From: Adiantum capillus-veneris
Lineage: Eukaryota > Streptophyta > Polypodiopsida > Polypodiales > Pteridaceae
NCBI GenBank assembly: GCA_014529385.2
Contig: CM043969.1
Location: forward strand, 19,330,446 to 19,392,445
Reading direction: 5' to 3'
DNA length: 62,000 bases
In this document: positions 45,976-57,528 of the stretch, piece by piece
Layout: each line of letters begins with the position of its first letter
Numbering within the stretch: position 1 is the stretch's first letter
Notes under the pieces: generated by a model
What the model was told of the DNA's origin: nothing
What the model saw: the letters and a program-made list of their open reading frames with translations, nothing else
The model's database searches: none
Translations under genes and position numbers: made by a program

Positions 45976-46167
45976 TGAAGGAGTACGAGCGGAAGTGCGA
46001 CGCGAGAGAGAGTGCGAGAAGAAGAGCACGATGATATGGTGAACTCGCTCTACTGTAATGTGTAGAGCATAGTGAGTTCTTATTAGGTTTTTACAAAAGA
46101 ACATGTGTACATACCTGGCGGCCCGCCCACTTACCTGGGCGACCACATTGGGCTTTATACCCCAACA
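45976..46167 (-). repeat. 5' LTR of copia B
   Basis: 192 bp, about 98 percent identical to 40739-40930 by eye. Followed on the plus strand by a C-run (46168-46180). Confidence 0.93.
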
Positions 46168-46172
46168 CCCCC

Positions 46173-48653
46173 CCCCCCCCTCCCCCAAATGACAAACTTG
46201 AACTGCATCTAGAGCTAGTACATGGATAGCCTCTCACGGGGGTCACTCAAAAATATGTATGATAGCACATGAGTTCAACAGAAGGGGTCTATTTACCTTA
46301 GAAATCTACAAAAAATATACATACAAAATGGTATTCTAAATTAAAAAAGTAAAAATTTTGGTATATAAGGGGTCTTTTTATCAAGAAAGGTGATACATAA
46401 GGGGCTCTCATATATACATAGGTGATACATAAGGGGCTCTCATATATACATAGGAGAATGTAGAATAAAAGGTTTTATAAATACCTCTTGAATGCACATG
46501 CAACACCGCAGTCATATCACCTCCTCTTCTCCCTTGCGGCATCACTCTACATGGAAACGCCATCAATGTTGCTTCTTTTTCACATGGGAAGCGCCCGAGG
46601 CCGTTGGCCTTAGGGAATTTTTACTGCAAGGAAAGGTGCCCATGGTTTTTTTTCCTCCACACATACCCCTTTGCTCCAATTCTCGTTGGTGCTTTGCGGG
46701 TCCCAAGGAAAATGGAGAAATCTTTTGCAGTAAAACCTTTAGCATTTTTTGAGATTGCAGCAAGTGGCTATTGGACGACATAAGGGATCATACATGAGGC
46801 CATAATCATAATCTGTACTCATCTCCGTAAGTGAGGCAAGCGGAAGATTTGCAAGATTCCACAACACCAGTACGGTTTGATATTGTGGACACTCTTCCAT
46901 CTTTGAATTACGGGAATGAACCTAATTAGCACGGCTAATTATTGGCAAAGTTGATACATCATTCAGCTACAAGATTTTTAATATCCAGGTATTCTTCCCT
47001 TTATTTGCTCGCACCACACACAACCATCATAGATTCCTTGTTCAATTTTCTGGATAACAAACTTCTTGAGAATCATTTTTTTGACTTTGAAGTTCCTTCA
47101 AGAGAATCTACTCCTCCTCCTCAGAGTGTGGTTGAAATTTTGGAGGATACTAGCAATCTAATCAATGGAAAAGAATACATCAAAAGATGTGACTTTCAAC
47201 AGTTTGAAGAAAGGTTTTGAAAATTGGCGGTTCGTGTCCAATTGCTTGCTACAAAGGTGGATCACCTTACGGGGCTGATCATCTTGTGCATCCCACAGGC
47301 TACAGTATCTACACCTATGGCAGTCATTGAACGAGTCTCCACCAAGGTGGAAAAGAGGATAATTCTAGTAGACTTTTAGAAAGCCAAATTGCAAAAGTTA
47401 TGTTTCATTGCATGGGACAGCATCATCGGAAACATTGTCCCTAGGTACTGGATTCTTAGGTCTCTTTTTTGGATTTTGCTACTAAGTAGTCAATCAATTT
47501 TCTTGCATGCTCATTAGTGGTTATCTACCCTTTCACATAACCGTTTCAATTTTTTTTATAGGATACAATAACTTGCTTATTATAGCATATTTAGTCAAGA
47601 TATCATACATGTTACAATGATGCTTTCTTTCTTTATGCAAGTTCGACACGGTTGATTCTTCTCTACTTGGACACACGTGTGTCAATGGGAGCATATATTA
47701 GCTATGAGCACAAGCACTCCAAGAGTACTTACATGAAGCACAGCTTCCCTTTTGACATTTGACATAATGGTTTGCAAAGGTTTTGAATATACTAATAGCA
47801 GGTACTTATGTCACAAGAGACTGTATATGGTGCATGCAATGACATTCTCTTCTGTAGCAGATATGGCTATGAGCCAAATTCCAACAAGTTTTATTTTTCC
47901 AAACTCAAGACAACTTGCCATAGCCGGGTAACCAAGGTACACAATTTTAAGTTTTCTTTTATGTTGGCAATGATTGCCTATTGTACAAAGCAAAGTGCTT
48001 TGACACAAGGCTTCTCACTTGTGCCATGATCATGCCGATGACTCCCACTCAACGCCATTGGCACACAGTTCTAGGCATTTGGCAATGTGTGAATATAAGC
48101 TCACAATTTACGTAAGACAATGGAAAATTGTGATGTATCCATGCCCGATAGTGCAAGGCACTTTAGATATCGGCTCAATTAGTAGAGACCGTCAATGTCG
48201 CCAAGGTCTTACACCTCTACGTGCATGGCATGCCAATGCAATTGACATAATCCCATCTCATTACTGTTTCTACTTCCGTTATCACTCTAGCTACTCTCTC
48301 AAAGAGGAGATATGTTATTGATATCTTAAAACAGTTTTTATATTTATTTGATAGCAAAGTGTCATAACTATTTCACCCTGGTACAATCATGACCATATAT
48401 ACGCTAGATGGGTCTAGATGTGAATTTTGGTACCTCTCTCTACAAGAGCGTTGTACACGCACACTGTTGTACGCTTATAGGATAAGCTATGAAACATACA
48501 CGGTCTACACTGGAGCCTCTACAAGGGCATAAAACAAATTAGAATACGGGGTTTTCCTCAGCCCAGCATTCTCTCTCTCTCTTTCCAACTTCTATGCGAG
48601 AAAGGTGAAACTAGGCATAATTTTATTGACATCTTTCTATGTCAATACGGTAA
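46173..48653. other. Unassigned region between copia B and the large gypsy element
   Basis: Contains a 32-bp tandem duplication at 46389-46452 (GGTGATACATAAGGGGCTCT repeated). A plus-strand stretch at 46942-47400 is weakly coding-like with two stops (SRESTPPPQSVVEILEDTSN). No family recognised. The remainder is AT-rich without structure I can name. Confidence 0.35.
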
Positions 48654-49326
<673 letters not shown>

Positions 49327-50813
49327 TGCCCCCCTTCCGGATGTAGATTCCATCCTCGGAAGCTATTGAGTTGAAGCTCGTTGGTCGAGGTGGAAGAGCA
49401 TTTGAGATGAAGTCCTTAGCCTTCATTAGTCACTGCAAAATCAAACAACATTGCACAGTAATTGCATTTTCATAAGCGATTAAAAAGCATATGCAATTTT
49501 AGGCAGACAATTGATTGGTAACAGAATTTTAAACAATTTGTCAGCAATAAGCATTAAATTGCAATGTAATCAAATGCATAAACAGATGTAAAGGTAAAAA
49601 ATTAAACAAGTCTGGGGTCGCTAATTTAACGGTCGAAAGGCACTAGAGATCGACTATTAATACCACGGGTAAGCTTCTTAATTTTCTCTGGTTAATTAGG
49701 TTGTTTAATCGCGAGAGCCAAGTATTTCATGTTCGAGGGCTGACTAGAGGCTATACCTAGAGGACCTTGTAGTTAAGCTATGATAAAAGGAATTTCTCAT
49801 GAAATCATCGCCTGATTGATTACCTTTTCTTTGACCCCCCAAAGTCTTTTCACAGTGATTCAATTTGATGTGTGTGCTTATTTTGTATGCCTTGGGTTTT
49901 TTGCTTTTCAAGGAAAAGCGCCCACACTGGGAACCTCTAGGGCTCTAGTACCATAGGCAATACATGTGAGTGAAGTACCAAATCAAGCTGAGATTTCTCT
50001 TCCAGCTTAAGATTTTACAGTGTGGCACTTTGATTTTTTGTTTGTTCATTTTCAGCATTTTAATTTTGTAACTTTGGGGGGTCATATAACACTGATACAC
50101 CTCCCCAAGCTCATCACACTAGTAAACTCCCTTTATAATACTTAAGCTAAAGGTCAATAGGGTCAAGCCCACTAGAAAGCCCTAGTACATTTCACACAAT
50201 GCTGCCTAAATCGGATTAAGAACCTAAGTAACCATTGATTATTAGGAAGGCATTACCCATGGTATTAAGAGAAGATCTCTAACACCTAACTTGGTCAAAC
50301 TAGCTTAGGCGGACTGCTTGATTTTTAAACCTAGACAAGTGATTATGACAAAAAATTACATTGAATTAAATGTTTGATACTAAGCAAATGTGGTGAATAT
50401 TAGGCTACCAATCACAATTAAATCAGACAATCATAGATGCAAAAAAGATACGGGGCAATGCTAATGGACAAGAAACACCTGTTTGTGTCGATGGTCGCGC
50501 TTGATTTGAAGAGTGAGTCGAGATAAAGATTCCATGAAGGTCCAAATCCTATCAATAGCAACACGCTCCTGTACACACTAGGAAACAAAAGGAATACCTC
50601 CAGGTGGCACATTAGTGGGAAAAGGTACCAACACTTATTGAACACAACAAAAAACATAAGGAACCCTAACCTAATTATTTGCACTCCCCTAGAGAGTCAA
50701 GGGAATAGGATATTGTAGAGGTTGGGGGGAAACCCTAAGGCTAAACCCCTATCCTCATCGTCGAGACAAACAAAGTCATCATCCATGAGACCATATGTGC
50801 CATCCGTGTAGTC
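49327..50813 (-). other. 3' region of the large gypsy element, AT-rich
   Basis: Mostly non-coding in appearance. Near its left end the minus strand reads TTGATTTTGCAG (just before 49432), a good splice-acceptor-like context. Then comes a short frame (MKAKDFISNALPPRPTSFNS) that runs into the purine tract at 49327. An intron between about 50800 and 49440 is possible. Confidence 0.35.
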
Positions 50814-51117
50814 CTATAAATTTTCTTCTTCATCATAGGTGTCCATGTTTACTAAGAAGGTCACTAGACTCCTATAGTCATCTTGGTCAAAAGGGTAGCC
50901 TTGTGCAATGGGAGAAACGCTCTCTACTAAGTATGGATCAGACGTGGTCAAGAGACGTATCAGCCATTCTAACTCCTCAAAATTCCTCTCACATGCTAGC
51001 GTACCTATCAAATCCCATTCACATGCAAGCACTGGAAAGACCATGTGAAATATTTGTGAAAAGTAACGAGGGTACCTCTCACCCAAGGCAGGAGTGGATG
51101 ATTCTAGCGTACTAGCC
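50814..51117 (-). CDS. Small ORF downstream of a second purine tract/TATA pair
   Basis: ATG at 51117 opens about 101 codons (MASTLESSTPALGERYPRYF, then FSQIFHMVFPVLACEW), acidic at the end (DTYDEEENL). It lies 130-140 nt downstream of TATATATAAA (about 51255-51264, minus) and ~230 nt after GGAAGGGGGGAG (51347-51358). It could be a subgenomic ORF, or, if the LTR really starts at 51346, an LTR-encoded exon as in the gag-only elements. Function unknown. Confidence 0.45.
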
Positions 51118-51365
51118 ATATCTGTACACGCAAATAGATGATGGTTAGAGTGCAAATATTACAAGGGTCGTGTTCTTGTGCATAATTTGTTTATATGATT
51201 TGTGTTATGGCTCTTGCTCTTTTACTTTTTTATCTTGTTTTTGTGAGTATAAGGCTTTATATATACATTCCCTAAGATTGGAGATTAAGAGGTCAGGGAG
51301 AAAGGTTGAGAGGGAAGCAAGTGAATAATGGATGTCCACAAACACTCCCCCCTTCCTTGGGTAGA

Positions 51366-52267
51366 TCATATCGTTTGAAATGATGTCGTCACCCTTTGAA
51401 ACCAGTTGTTCCAAGTTGTTATAGGTGAAGATTTTTGCCAGTAGTTTTCTATTACCATAGGTGCCTCGTCGAGTTTCAAGGGTGGTAAGGTATTCTCCCA
51501 GGATCGAACTTGAAGTGGTTCATTAGGTGATTCTTGAACACTGGAAGGTGTGGATTCCTTTGTAGCTTCATGGAGGTCCACTATTGTAGGTGGAGGCTGT
51601 GTAGAAGCTTTTACCTCTATGGATGTATTACATGAGGAGCTAGAAGCTTCATGGAACTCCCCCCTTCCTGAGCTAGGTGGAATAAATTGGTTTTGCCTTG
51701 GAGCCCAAACTAGCTCTGGACTAGGTGTGTAGCATTCTGTGATCTTTCCCTTCCCACGGTCTGCCATTGGCTTTACCGTTACACTGTTTGACTCATATGG
51801 GTTTGTTGTCGATAGGGAAGGACACATTTTACGTTTAGGTACCGAGATTTGCTCATTTCCATCATAGTAGCCTTGGGCTTCTAATAGTCGTTTTGGAATC
51901 CATCGTGATTTGGTCTTGACCCTCCTAGAGCACGCTCTTGGTTTCCAGGGAACTTTTTTCTTGAAATGGATGGGAGGGTTGAGGTAGTTGGAAGTAAGGC
52001 CTTGGGGACCCATTGATATGTACTCTTAGGTCGTGCAGGTTGAGTACTTGCAATATTACTGCTTGCTGCAACTACAAGTGTTGAAGTGCTAGGTTCATGG
52101 GTAGCCGGCAAAGACGAGTTAACCACCTTGGCTTGTGAATGTTGGCTATCCTTCAACTTTTCTAGAGTTTGCAACGTAGGTGACTTTGCTTGAATGATAG
52201 GGGTAAGAGTCGGTGGTCGTGTCGTGACACTACCAGTATCCCCTAACAGGGGTCTAAAGGACTCCAA
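51366..52267 (-). pseudogene. Post-integrase ORFs of unknown function
   Basis: Two overlapping minus-strand frames (52267-51881 and 52013-51366), probably one gene with a frameshift near 51950. Proline/serine/threonine-rich, with two related short motifs (YQWVPKALLP and SRWIPKRLLEAQGYYDG). No transmembrane stretch that would suggest an envelope protein. Athila-like elements often carry an extra ORF at this place; I see no sequence resemblance that would name it. Confidence 0.55.
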
Positions 52268-52949
52268 GAATAGCAGTTTTCTTTTTATGAATGCCCTTGA
52301 CTTGCATTGTACTCGGGGATAGGGTCGGTTTCCCTAATTGACACCAAACTCCAGAGGACAACAAATTGTGTTTAGCTCCCGTATCTAATAAGGCATTGTA
52401 TAGTACTTTCCCATAGGGGCTATTTAGCTCAATTGGATATTGTAGGGGTGGCTCAGATTCTAATGAGTCGTCATCTGTGTCCTCGAAAAATGCTTGCGTG
52501 ATTCCCAGATTAGCCTCTCGTTGGCGTCTAAGACGTTGTTGTCGTTCTCGAGCCTCAACTCTTGCTTGGATTTTTTTAAGCTCTGCTTGTTCCTTGGCAG
52601 CCTTCTTTTGATGGATGGCTTGCAACTCTTCCTGGCTTAGAGGATCATAATATCTTTTGAATTTACTCCCATTAAGAAATCCAATGGTTTCAAATCCATC
52701 TAGAGTCTCCACACGAATGATACCTTGCAGGGTAATTTCACACACTCGATATGGTCCCTTACCAGCATATTTCAATTTCTTCTTTTCATTACGTACCCCG
52801 TACATAAGAACTTTATCACCAACCTTGATGTCTTTATCCTTTAAATGGCTATCAAACCACTTCTTTCTCCTATCCTTCTCCACTAGAGCATTTCGCACAA
52901 CTAATTGCCTTTCTTCATCTAGCCTTTCCAGGATATATAATCGCTCCAC
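52254..52949 (-). CDS. Integrase C-terminus fused to a second aspartic-protease-like motif
   Basis: The frame starts with integrase C-terminal sequence (LDEERQLVVRNALVEKDRRK, VGDKVLMYGVRN, KLKYAGKGPYRV). A K/E/Q/R-rich helix (KKAAKEQAELKKIQARVEAR) follows, then at about residues 185-225 PIELNSPYGKVLYNALLDTG, then AKHNLLSSGVW and MQVKGI. ALLDTGA.HNLLS is typical of retropepsin active sites, but here it lies downstream of integrase rather than between gag and RT. The frame ends at 52254 soon after AILGVL. Confidence 0.7.
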   Translation of the reverse strand: MERLYILERLDEERQLVVRNALVEKDRRKKWFDSHLKDKDIKVGDKVLMYGVRNEKKKLKYAGKGPYRVCEITLQGIIRVETLDGFETIGFLNGSKFKRYYDPLSQEELQAIHQKKAAKEQAELKKIQARVEARERQQRLRRQREANLGITQAFFEDTDDDSLESEPPLQYPIELNSPYGKVLYNALLDTGAKHNLLSSGVWCQLGKPTLSPSTMQVKGIHKKKTAILGVL

Positions 52950-52981
52950 TAAGGGGTTACCATCCCAACCTTCTTGAGAAG

Positions 52982-53782
52982 CTACTCGAAGACTAGGAAT
53001 GGCATAACTGCTTCTTGGCCATACACCATTTTAAACGGTGTGCAATTAATAGCAACTTTATACGCAGTACGATAAGCCCATAAAGTTGATGTAAGCTTTA
53101 GGTCCCAATCAGTGCGATGAGCCTCAACTGTCTTTGTCAAAATGGAGATGAGAGTTTTGTTGGTACTCTCAGCTTGGCCATTTTCTTGGGGATAATAGGG
53201 TGTAGACTTGTGGTGAGATATCATGAACTTTGATGTGAGTTCTTTTATTACTTCATTTATAAAATGAGTTCCATTGTCACTCACAAGTTCAAAGGGACAT
53301 CCAAAACGTGTGATAATGTTCTCAAAGAGGAACTTAGCTGTTGTTTTTGCATCCGCCTTTCGTGTTGCTTTTGCTTCAGCCCATTTGGTTACATAGTCGG
53401 TAGCCACAATGATATATCGTGATTGCGTGTTACGTGCAACCGGACTAATCGGTCCTACAAAGTCTAAGCCCCACTTTTCAAATGGTTGGGTTACCTTGAT
53501 GGGATGTAGAGGCATCCTATCACTTCTTTGTGGCTTCTTGAAGCGTTGGCATTCATCACATCCCTTTGCAAAAAGTGATGCATCCTTAAACAGAGTGGGC
53601 CACCAATAGCCTGACTGTAAGATCTTTCGGGCAGTCAACTTTCCTAAAAAGTGACCACCAGCTACGCCCATGTGTGCCTCTTGTAGAATATATAAATACT
53701 CATCCTCACGGTCACAGCATCTAAGAACATCATCTTTTCCTCTCTTATAGAGAGTTCCCGCCAGTAAGCAATAGGTTCGCAT
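52982..53782 (-). CDS. Integrase of the large gypsy element
   Basis: A 266-codon frame with an HHCC-type zinc region (HMGVAGGHFLGKLTARKIL ... CDECQRF) and a DDE core with all three residues in expected settings (GLDFVGPI, VSDNGTHF, NGQAESTNK). It then reads TLWAYRTAYK and ends at a stop at 52982 near GQEAVMPF. The C-terminal part continues in another frame at 52949. Catalytic residues look intact. Confidence 0.9.
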   Translation of the reverse strand: MRTYCLLAGTLYKRGKDDVLRCCDREDEYLYILQEAHMGVAGGHFLGKLTARKILQSGYWWPTLFKDASLFAKGCDECQRFKKPQRSDRMPLHPIKVTQPFEKWGLDFVGPISPVARNTQSRYIIVATDYVTKWAEAKATRKADAKTTAKFLFENIITRFGCPFELVSDNGTHFINEVIKELTSKFMISHHKSTPYYPQENGQAESTNKTLISILTKTVEAHRTDWDLKLTSTLWAYRTAYKVAINCTPFKMVYGQEAVMPFLVFE

Positions 53783-54396
53783 TCCTTGATTAATTTTCGA
53801 GCTATATCTTTTCGCAGCTCTTTGGGTGGAAAACCATTAACTAAGAAGTTAACAATATTTTCACTCCATTCAGGCATTGTCTCAAAAATAAACAAAGGAG
53901 TATCAAGCAATTCATCATCAACCCCCGTAGGAGCTTCGCCATTAGGGATACGAGATAAATGATCCGCCATGACATGTTTCCTCCCAGGCCTCACAACAAC
54001 GATGAAGTCAAACTCAAGAAGAATTAACAACCATCGTGTAATTCGGCCTGTGGAACACGGCTTGTTTACCAAATATAGCAATGCTTGATGATCAACATAA
54101 AACACAAACTTGGTAGCAAGAAGGTAATAGCGAAATTTCTTTAGTGCGTAAATCATAGCTAGACCTTCGCGCTCTGTAGTCGTGTAGTTCATCTCGGCAT
54201 CATTTAATTGGCGACTTGCAAAGATAATAGGGTAGTCCAATTTATGTTCTCCTGGTTGAGTTAGAACACACCCAATAGCAAAATTTGATGCATCAATATG
54301 CACATGAAAAGGTACATTCCAATCAGGTGTTCGCAGGATTGGAGCACTTGTTAGGGCCTTCTTTAATAACTCATAAGATTGATGACATTCTTCCGT
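53662..54396 (-). pseudogene. RNase H domain of the large gypsy element
   Basis: Same phase as RT, directly after the TAG at 54397. Motifs: HIDASNFAIGCVLTQPG, TTTEREGLAMIYALKKFRYY, YVDHQALLYLVNKP and MADHLSRIPNGEAP. A one-base frame change near 53745-53785 separates it from integrase. It degrades the RNA of the hybrid in an active element. Confidence 0.85.
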
Positions 54397-56253
54397 CTAG
54401 TGAAACTCGGTAAGAAGCTTGTACAATGGACGCGCTATCTCGGCAAAGTTTAAAATAAACCTTCGATAATAACCAACATGGCCCATAAATCTTTGAACTC
54501 CTTTATAGTTAGTAGGTGGTGGCAAATCGGCAATGGCTTTAATCCTACTCTCATCTGTGGATATCCCGTTCTTGGACACTATATGCCCTAGAATGACTCC
54601 ATGCTTAACCCAAAATTGGCATTTGAAAGGGTTCAATGAGACGCGATAAAATCTGCACCTTTCAAATATTTTTCGTAGATATAACAAATGCTTCTCCCAA
54701 GAAGAATAAACACAAAGGTCGTCTAGGAAAGCTTCACAAAACTCCCTTAGAAATTCTTTAAACGCAGTGTTTATTAATCGTTGGAATGTAGCAGGGGCAT
54801 TTGTTAAGCCAAAAGCCATAACACGAAATGCAAACACTCCAAACTCTGTGATAAAAGCAGTTTTAGCTTGGTCCTCTAATGCAATTGTGATTTGATTGTA
54901 ACCAGAGTACCCATCTAAAAAGCTATAAGCTTCCTTGCCCGCAACTCTTTCAAGCACATGTTCTGAATATGGCAAGGGATAATGATCTCTCCTAGTAGCT
55001 GCATTAACTTTCTTGAGGTCCACGCACACTCTTAGTTTCCCATTATTTTTTGGCACAATGACTATTGGACAAACCCATTCTGAGTGCTCAATAGGGTATA
55101 TGAATCCACATTGGATAAGTTTTTCAATCTCCTCTTGTACAATTTTGGCGTACTTAGGATTCATTGGATAGGGTCGTTGCTGGACGGGTTTAGCAATGTT
55201 GATCATGGGAATTGTATGTTGCACCACAGAAGGTGGAACGCCCTTCATGTCATGATATGTCCAAGCAAAGATATCCTTGTATTCCTTGAGGAGCTCCTTA
55301 AGTACAGCCTCTTCAGTTTCGGTAAGGTCTTGAGCAATAAAGACTGGTTTAGACTCCTCAACTGGTTCTGCTAATTCTATCTCTTTAACTACCGCTGGAC
55401 CATCATAGACTCCACTGCTTCCATTGGTAGGTATTCGTTGGGCTTTGGCATACACAACCTTTCTCTCCCCCGTGGTATAAGATTTAAAATGTACAGGAGC
55501 CGTATGTAAGTCAGCAGGCTCTTGTCCTGACGGAGAACTTTCTTTTAGTTCTGTCTCCTTTTGTTGTTGTGCTAACTCTCGGTTTTGACGTCTTCTTAGA
55601 GTTCGACTCAATTTCGGCTCTATAACCTCCAATTGAGAGAGGTCCATGGGTCGCGGGTTGCACCACATGACACTCTGGAGATGTTCACCCCAATTGTCTA
55701 CTAGCTTTCGATGAGCATCACATGCCCCTAGATAGCTAAGCCATTCTGCAGTACATCTTTCCTTGTTTATCCTAGCTCTCACATTTGCTCGATATCGTCG
55801 TCTCTTATATGACCTTTGTTTCTTGTTAAGGTTTTGATTTTGGTAAATGTTTGAACTCGACTCGCCTGATAGGTATTCACTTGTATCTTCTTCACTCTCA
55901 TATAAATTACCATAGATGGTCGTACTAGGCCTTGAGTGTTCAGTTTCTATACTTGGTTCACTAGATGTTTCCTCAGGTTCTGAATCCATTTCTCCCTGAG
56001 ATTCCGTTTCTGATGTGTATTGGCCTGAAGCCTTTGAGGAATCATCGGTTTCACTCTCAGGTAGGTGTACCTCTTTCTTATCATCGGATGTTACATGCGC
56101 TACACCTAACATGTTTACTGGTGCAATGTGTGGTATCTCTTCCCCATCTGGTGTTACCCAAGTTGTTCCTCTAGCTCCCCATGTATCTATAGTTGCCGCT
56201 AGGTGTACCCAATCGACATTGTCTGACTCATCCATTCCGGGTAGGATATCCAT
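54397..56253 (-). CDS. Reverse transcriptase ORF of the large gypsy element
   Basis: A 618-codon frame. An acidic linker (about residues 60-200) precedes RT (about residues 330-600). Motifs present are QRPYPMNPKYAK, IVPKNNGKLRVCVDLKKVN, FLDGYSGYNQI, AFGLTNAPATFQR and AFLDDLCVYS (FLDD active site intact). It ends at a TAG (54397-54399) where related elements have a tryptophan codon before TEECH. The RNase H frame continues in the same phase beyond it. It is therefore one nonsense mutation short of a joined RT-RNase H. Confidence 0.9.
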   Translation of the reverse strand: MDILPGMDESDNVDWVHLAATIDTWGARGTTWVTPDGEEIPHIAPVNMLGVAHVTSDDKKEVHLPESETDDSSKASGQYTSETESQGEMDSEPEETSSEPSIETEHSRPSTTIYGNLYESEEDTSEYLSGESSSNIYQNQNLNKKQRSYKRRRYRANVRARINKERCTAEWLSYLGACDAHRKLVDNWGEHLQSVMWCNPRPMDLSQLEVIEPKLSRTLRRRQNRELAQQQKETELKESSPSGQEPADLHTAPVHFKSYTTGERKVVYAKAQRIPTNGSSGVYDGPAVVKEIELAEPVEESKPVFIAQDLTETEEAVLKELLKEYKDIFAWTYHDMKGVPPSVVQHTIPMINIAKPVQQRPYPMNPKYAKIVQEEIEKLIQCGFIYPIEHSEWVCPIVIVPKNNGKLRVCVDLKKVNAATRRDHYPLPYSEHVLERVAGKEAYSFLDGYSGYNQITIALEDQAKTAFITEFGVFAFRVMAFGLTNAPATFQRLINTAFKEFLREFCEAFLDDLCVYSSWEKHLLYLRKIFERCRFYRVSLNPFKCQFWVKHGVILGHIVSKNGISTDESRIKAIADLPPPTNYKGVQRFMGHVGYYRRFILNFAEIARPLYKLLTEFH

Positions 56254-56421
56254 ATATTAAGGAGAGTTCTCCCCAATATCCGTGTCTTCGTTACACGTGT
56301 AACAATATTGTAATGGAGCTGAGTGAATTGTTGTGTCTGATCGATTATCAATGATGAATTTATTTCCTAGAGGATGCGTTCGACCACTTAAAAGATCAAC
56401 TCGAATGACAGAGTCTTGGAA

Positions 56422-57318
56422 CTATAAGTAGACGTGGTTTTTGGACCAATCATGCACCATTTTTGCTTCCCTCATGAATGGACGCCCTAAGATCATCTCA
56501 AATGACATAGGATGCTTGGAAAAATCCATAACAATGAAGGTCTGCCTTACCTTGTGTCCCAAGACCTTGATCCTAAGATCCTTTAGCATTCCAATAGGCG
56601 TAACAATAGATCCATTAGCCATTTTTACCACTACGCTTGTGGCTTCAAGGTGAGCTCTCCCCATAGACTCCCAACAACTCTTTGTCACCATGCTGAATCC
56701 CGCACCACCGTCAAGGACCCCCTTTACAGTTAATCCTTTAGTAGTGATTCGTAGAGTAGCATTAGATTCATCACCTTCAAAGTATTGCCCCAACTTGTTA
56801 ACGGGTACTTCAATTACAGATTCATGTCCCGCTAGGTCAGATGGTGGTGCTAAATGTTCCTCATCATTCATTACCGAGTCAGGTTTGCTCATAAGTGCAA
56901 ACTGTGGTAATCCGGCTTGTAATTCTCCATTGAGGAAGGCTCGAAGAGCTGAGACTAGCTCGGGGTCTTTATATAGTTTGGACATGATGGTGGTTCTAAC
57001 TTCTGAAGACATGAAATCCATCAATTTGGCAACATTTGATGGCATCTTGTGGGACGTAGGACCCTGACAAGAGAATGGTGAAGATGGAATCTCCACTTCC
57101 TCAAGGGGGTCGGGCATTCCCTCACAACACATTCTCTCTAGTAGGAAAGGTGTGTGTCCACTTTCAGATGTCCTACCCTCACTCTCTTCCCGAATGATAC
57201 TGGGTATAGCTAACGGCCTGTAGTTCTTGTGAGGTTGAACTTGTGTGGGAAACACTGTGTCCGACATCTGGATATGTTTGGGTTCAGGTTCTAATGTTCG
57301 TTGAGTTTCTTCCACCAA
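56422..57318 (-). CDS. Protease-region ORF of the large gypsy element
   Basis: A 298-codon frame. The C-terminal half is a retropepsin-like domain: GVLDGGAGFSMVT (catalytic aspartate kept, but DGG instead of DTG/DSG), an ANGSIVTPIG flap-like stretch, and MILGRPFM near the end. In family terms it processes the polyprotein. The N-terminal half (SDTVFPTQVQ...) is linker. A stop at 56422 separates it from RT; the phase is the same. Confidence 0.8.
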   Translation of the reverse strand: MVEETQRTLEPEPKHIQMSDTVFPTQVQPHKNYRPLAIPSIIREESEGRTSESGHTPFLLERMCCEGMPDPLEEVEIPSSPFSCQGPTSHKMPSNVAKLMDFMSSEVRTTIMSKLYKDPELVSALRAFLNGELQAGLPQFALMSKPDSVMNDEEHLAPPSDLAGHESVIEVPVNKLGQYFEGDESNATLRITTKGLTVKGVLDGGAGFSMVTKSCWESMGRAHLEATSVVVKMANGSIVTPIGMLKDLRIKVLGHKVRQTFIVMDFSKHPMSFEMILGRPFMREAKMVHDWSKNHVYL

Positions 57319-57528
57319 ACCCCTCAGTTGTTGGACTCGTTAAATTTCCATTGTTGGGTTTGGATAGGTTCCAATCTTTCTCTTGCAATCCTCATTTTTT
57401 GTCTCTCGTGGATTATCTTGGAGGTTCGCAACTGGGTGGTTTAACTTTGAATACTCTTTTGGTGTTCGTCGTAATTCCCTCTCGTGATCCTCCTCACTGG
57501 CTTTTTCCTTTGTAGTAACAGTTTTGGT

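Larger units (their letters stand above)
40739..46167 (-). mobile_element. Ty1/copia retrotransposon B, young but defective
   Basis: A 5429-bp minus-strand element with 192-bp LTRs at 40739-40930 and 45976-46167 that differ at only four positions by eye. PBS (TGGTATCAGAGC) at 45962-45973, purine tract (AAGTGGGAGGT) at 40931-40941. Flanks are TCCCC and CCCCC, so a duplication is likely but ambiguous in this C-rich target. Gag through RNase H is present but broken at several points. Confidence 0.92.

Noticed and set aside
46492-46752. 86-codon plus-strand ORF
   Set aside because: No recognisable domain or conservation evidence; left as unassigned.
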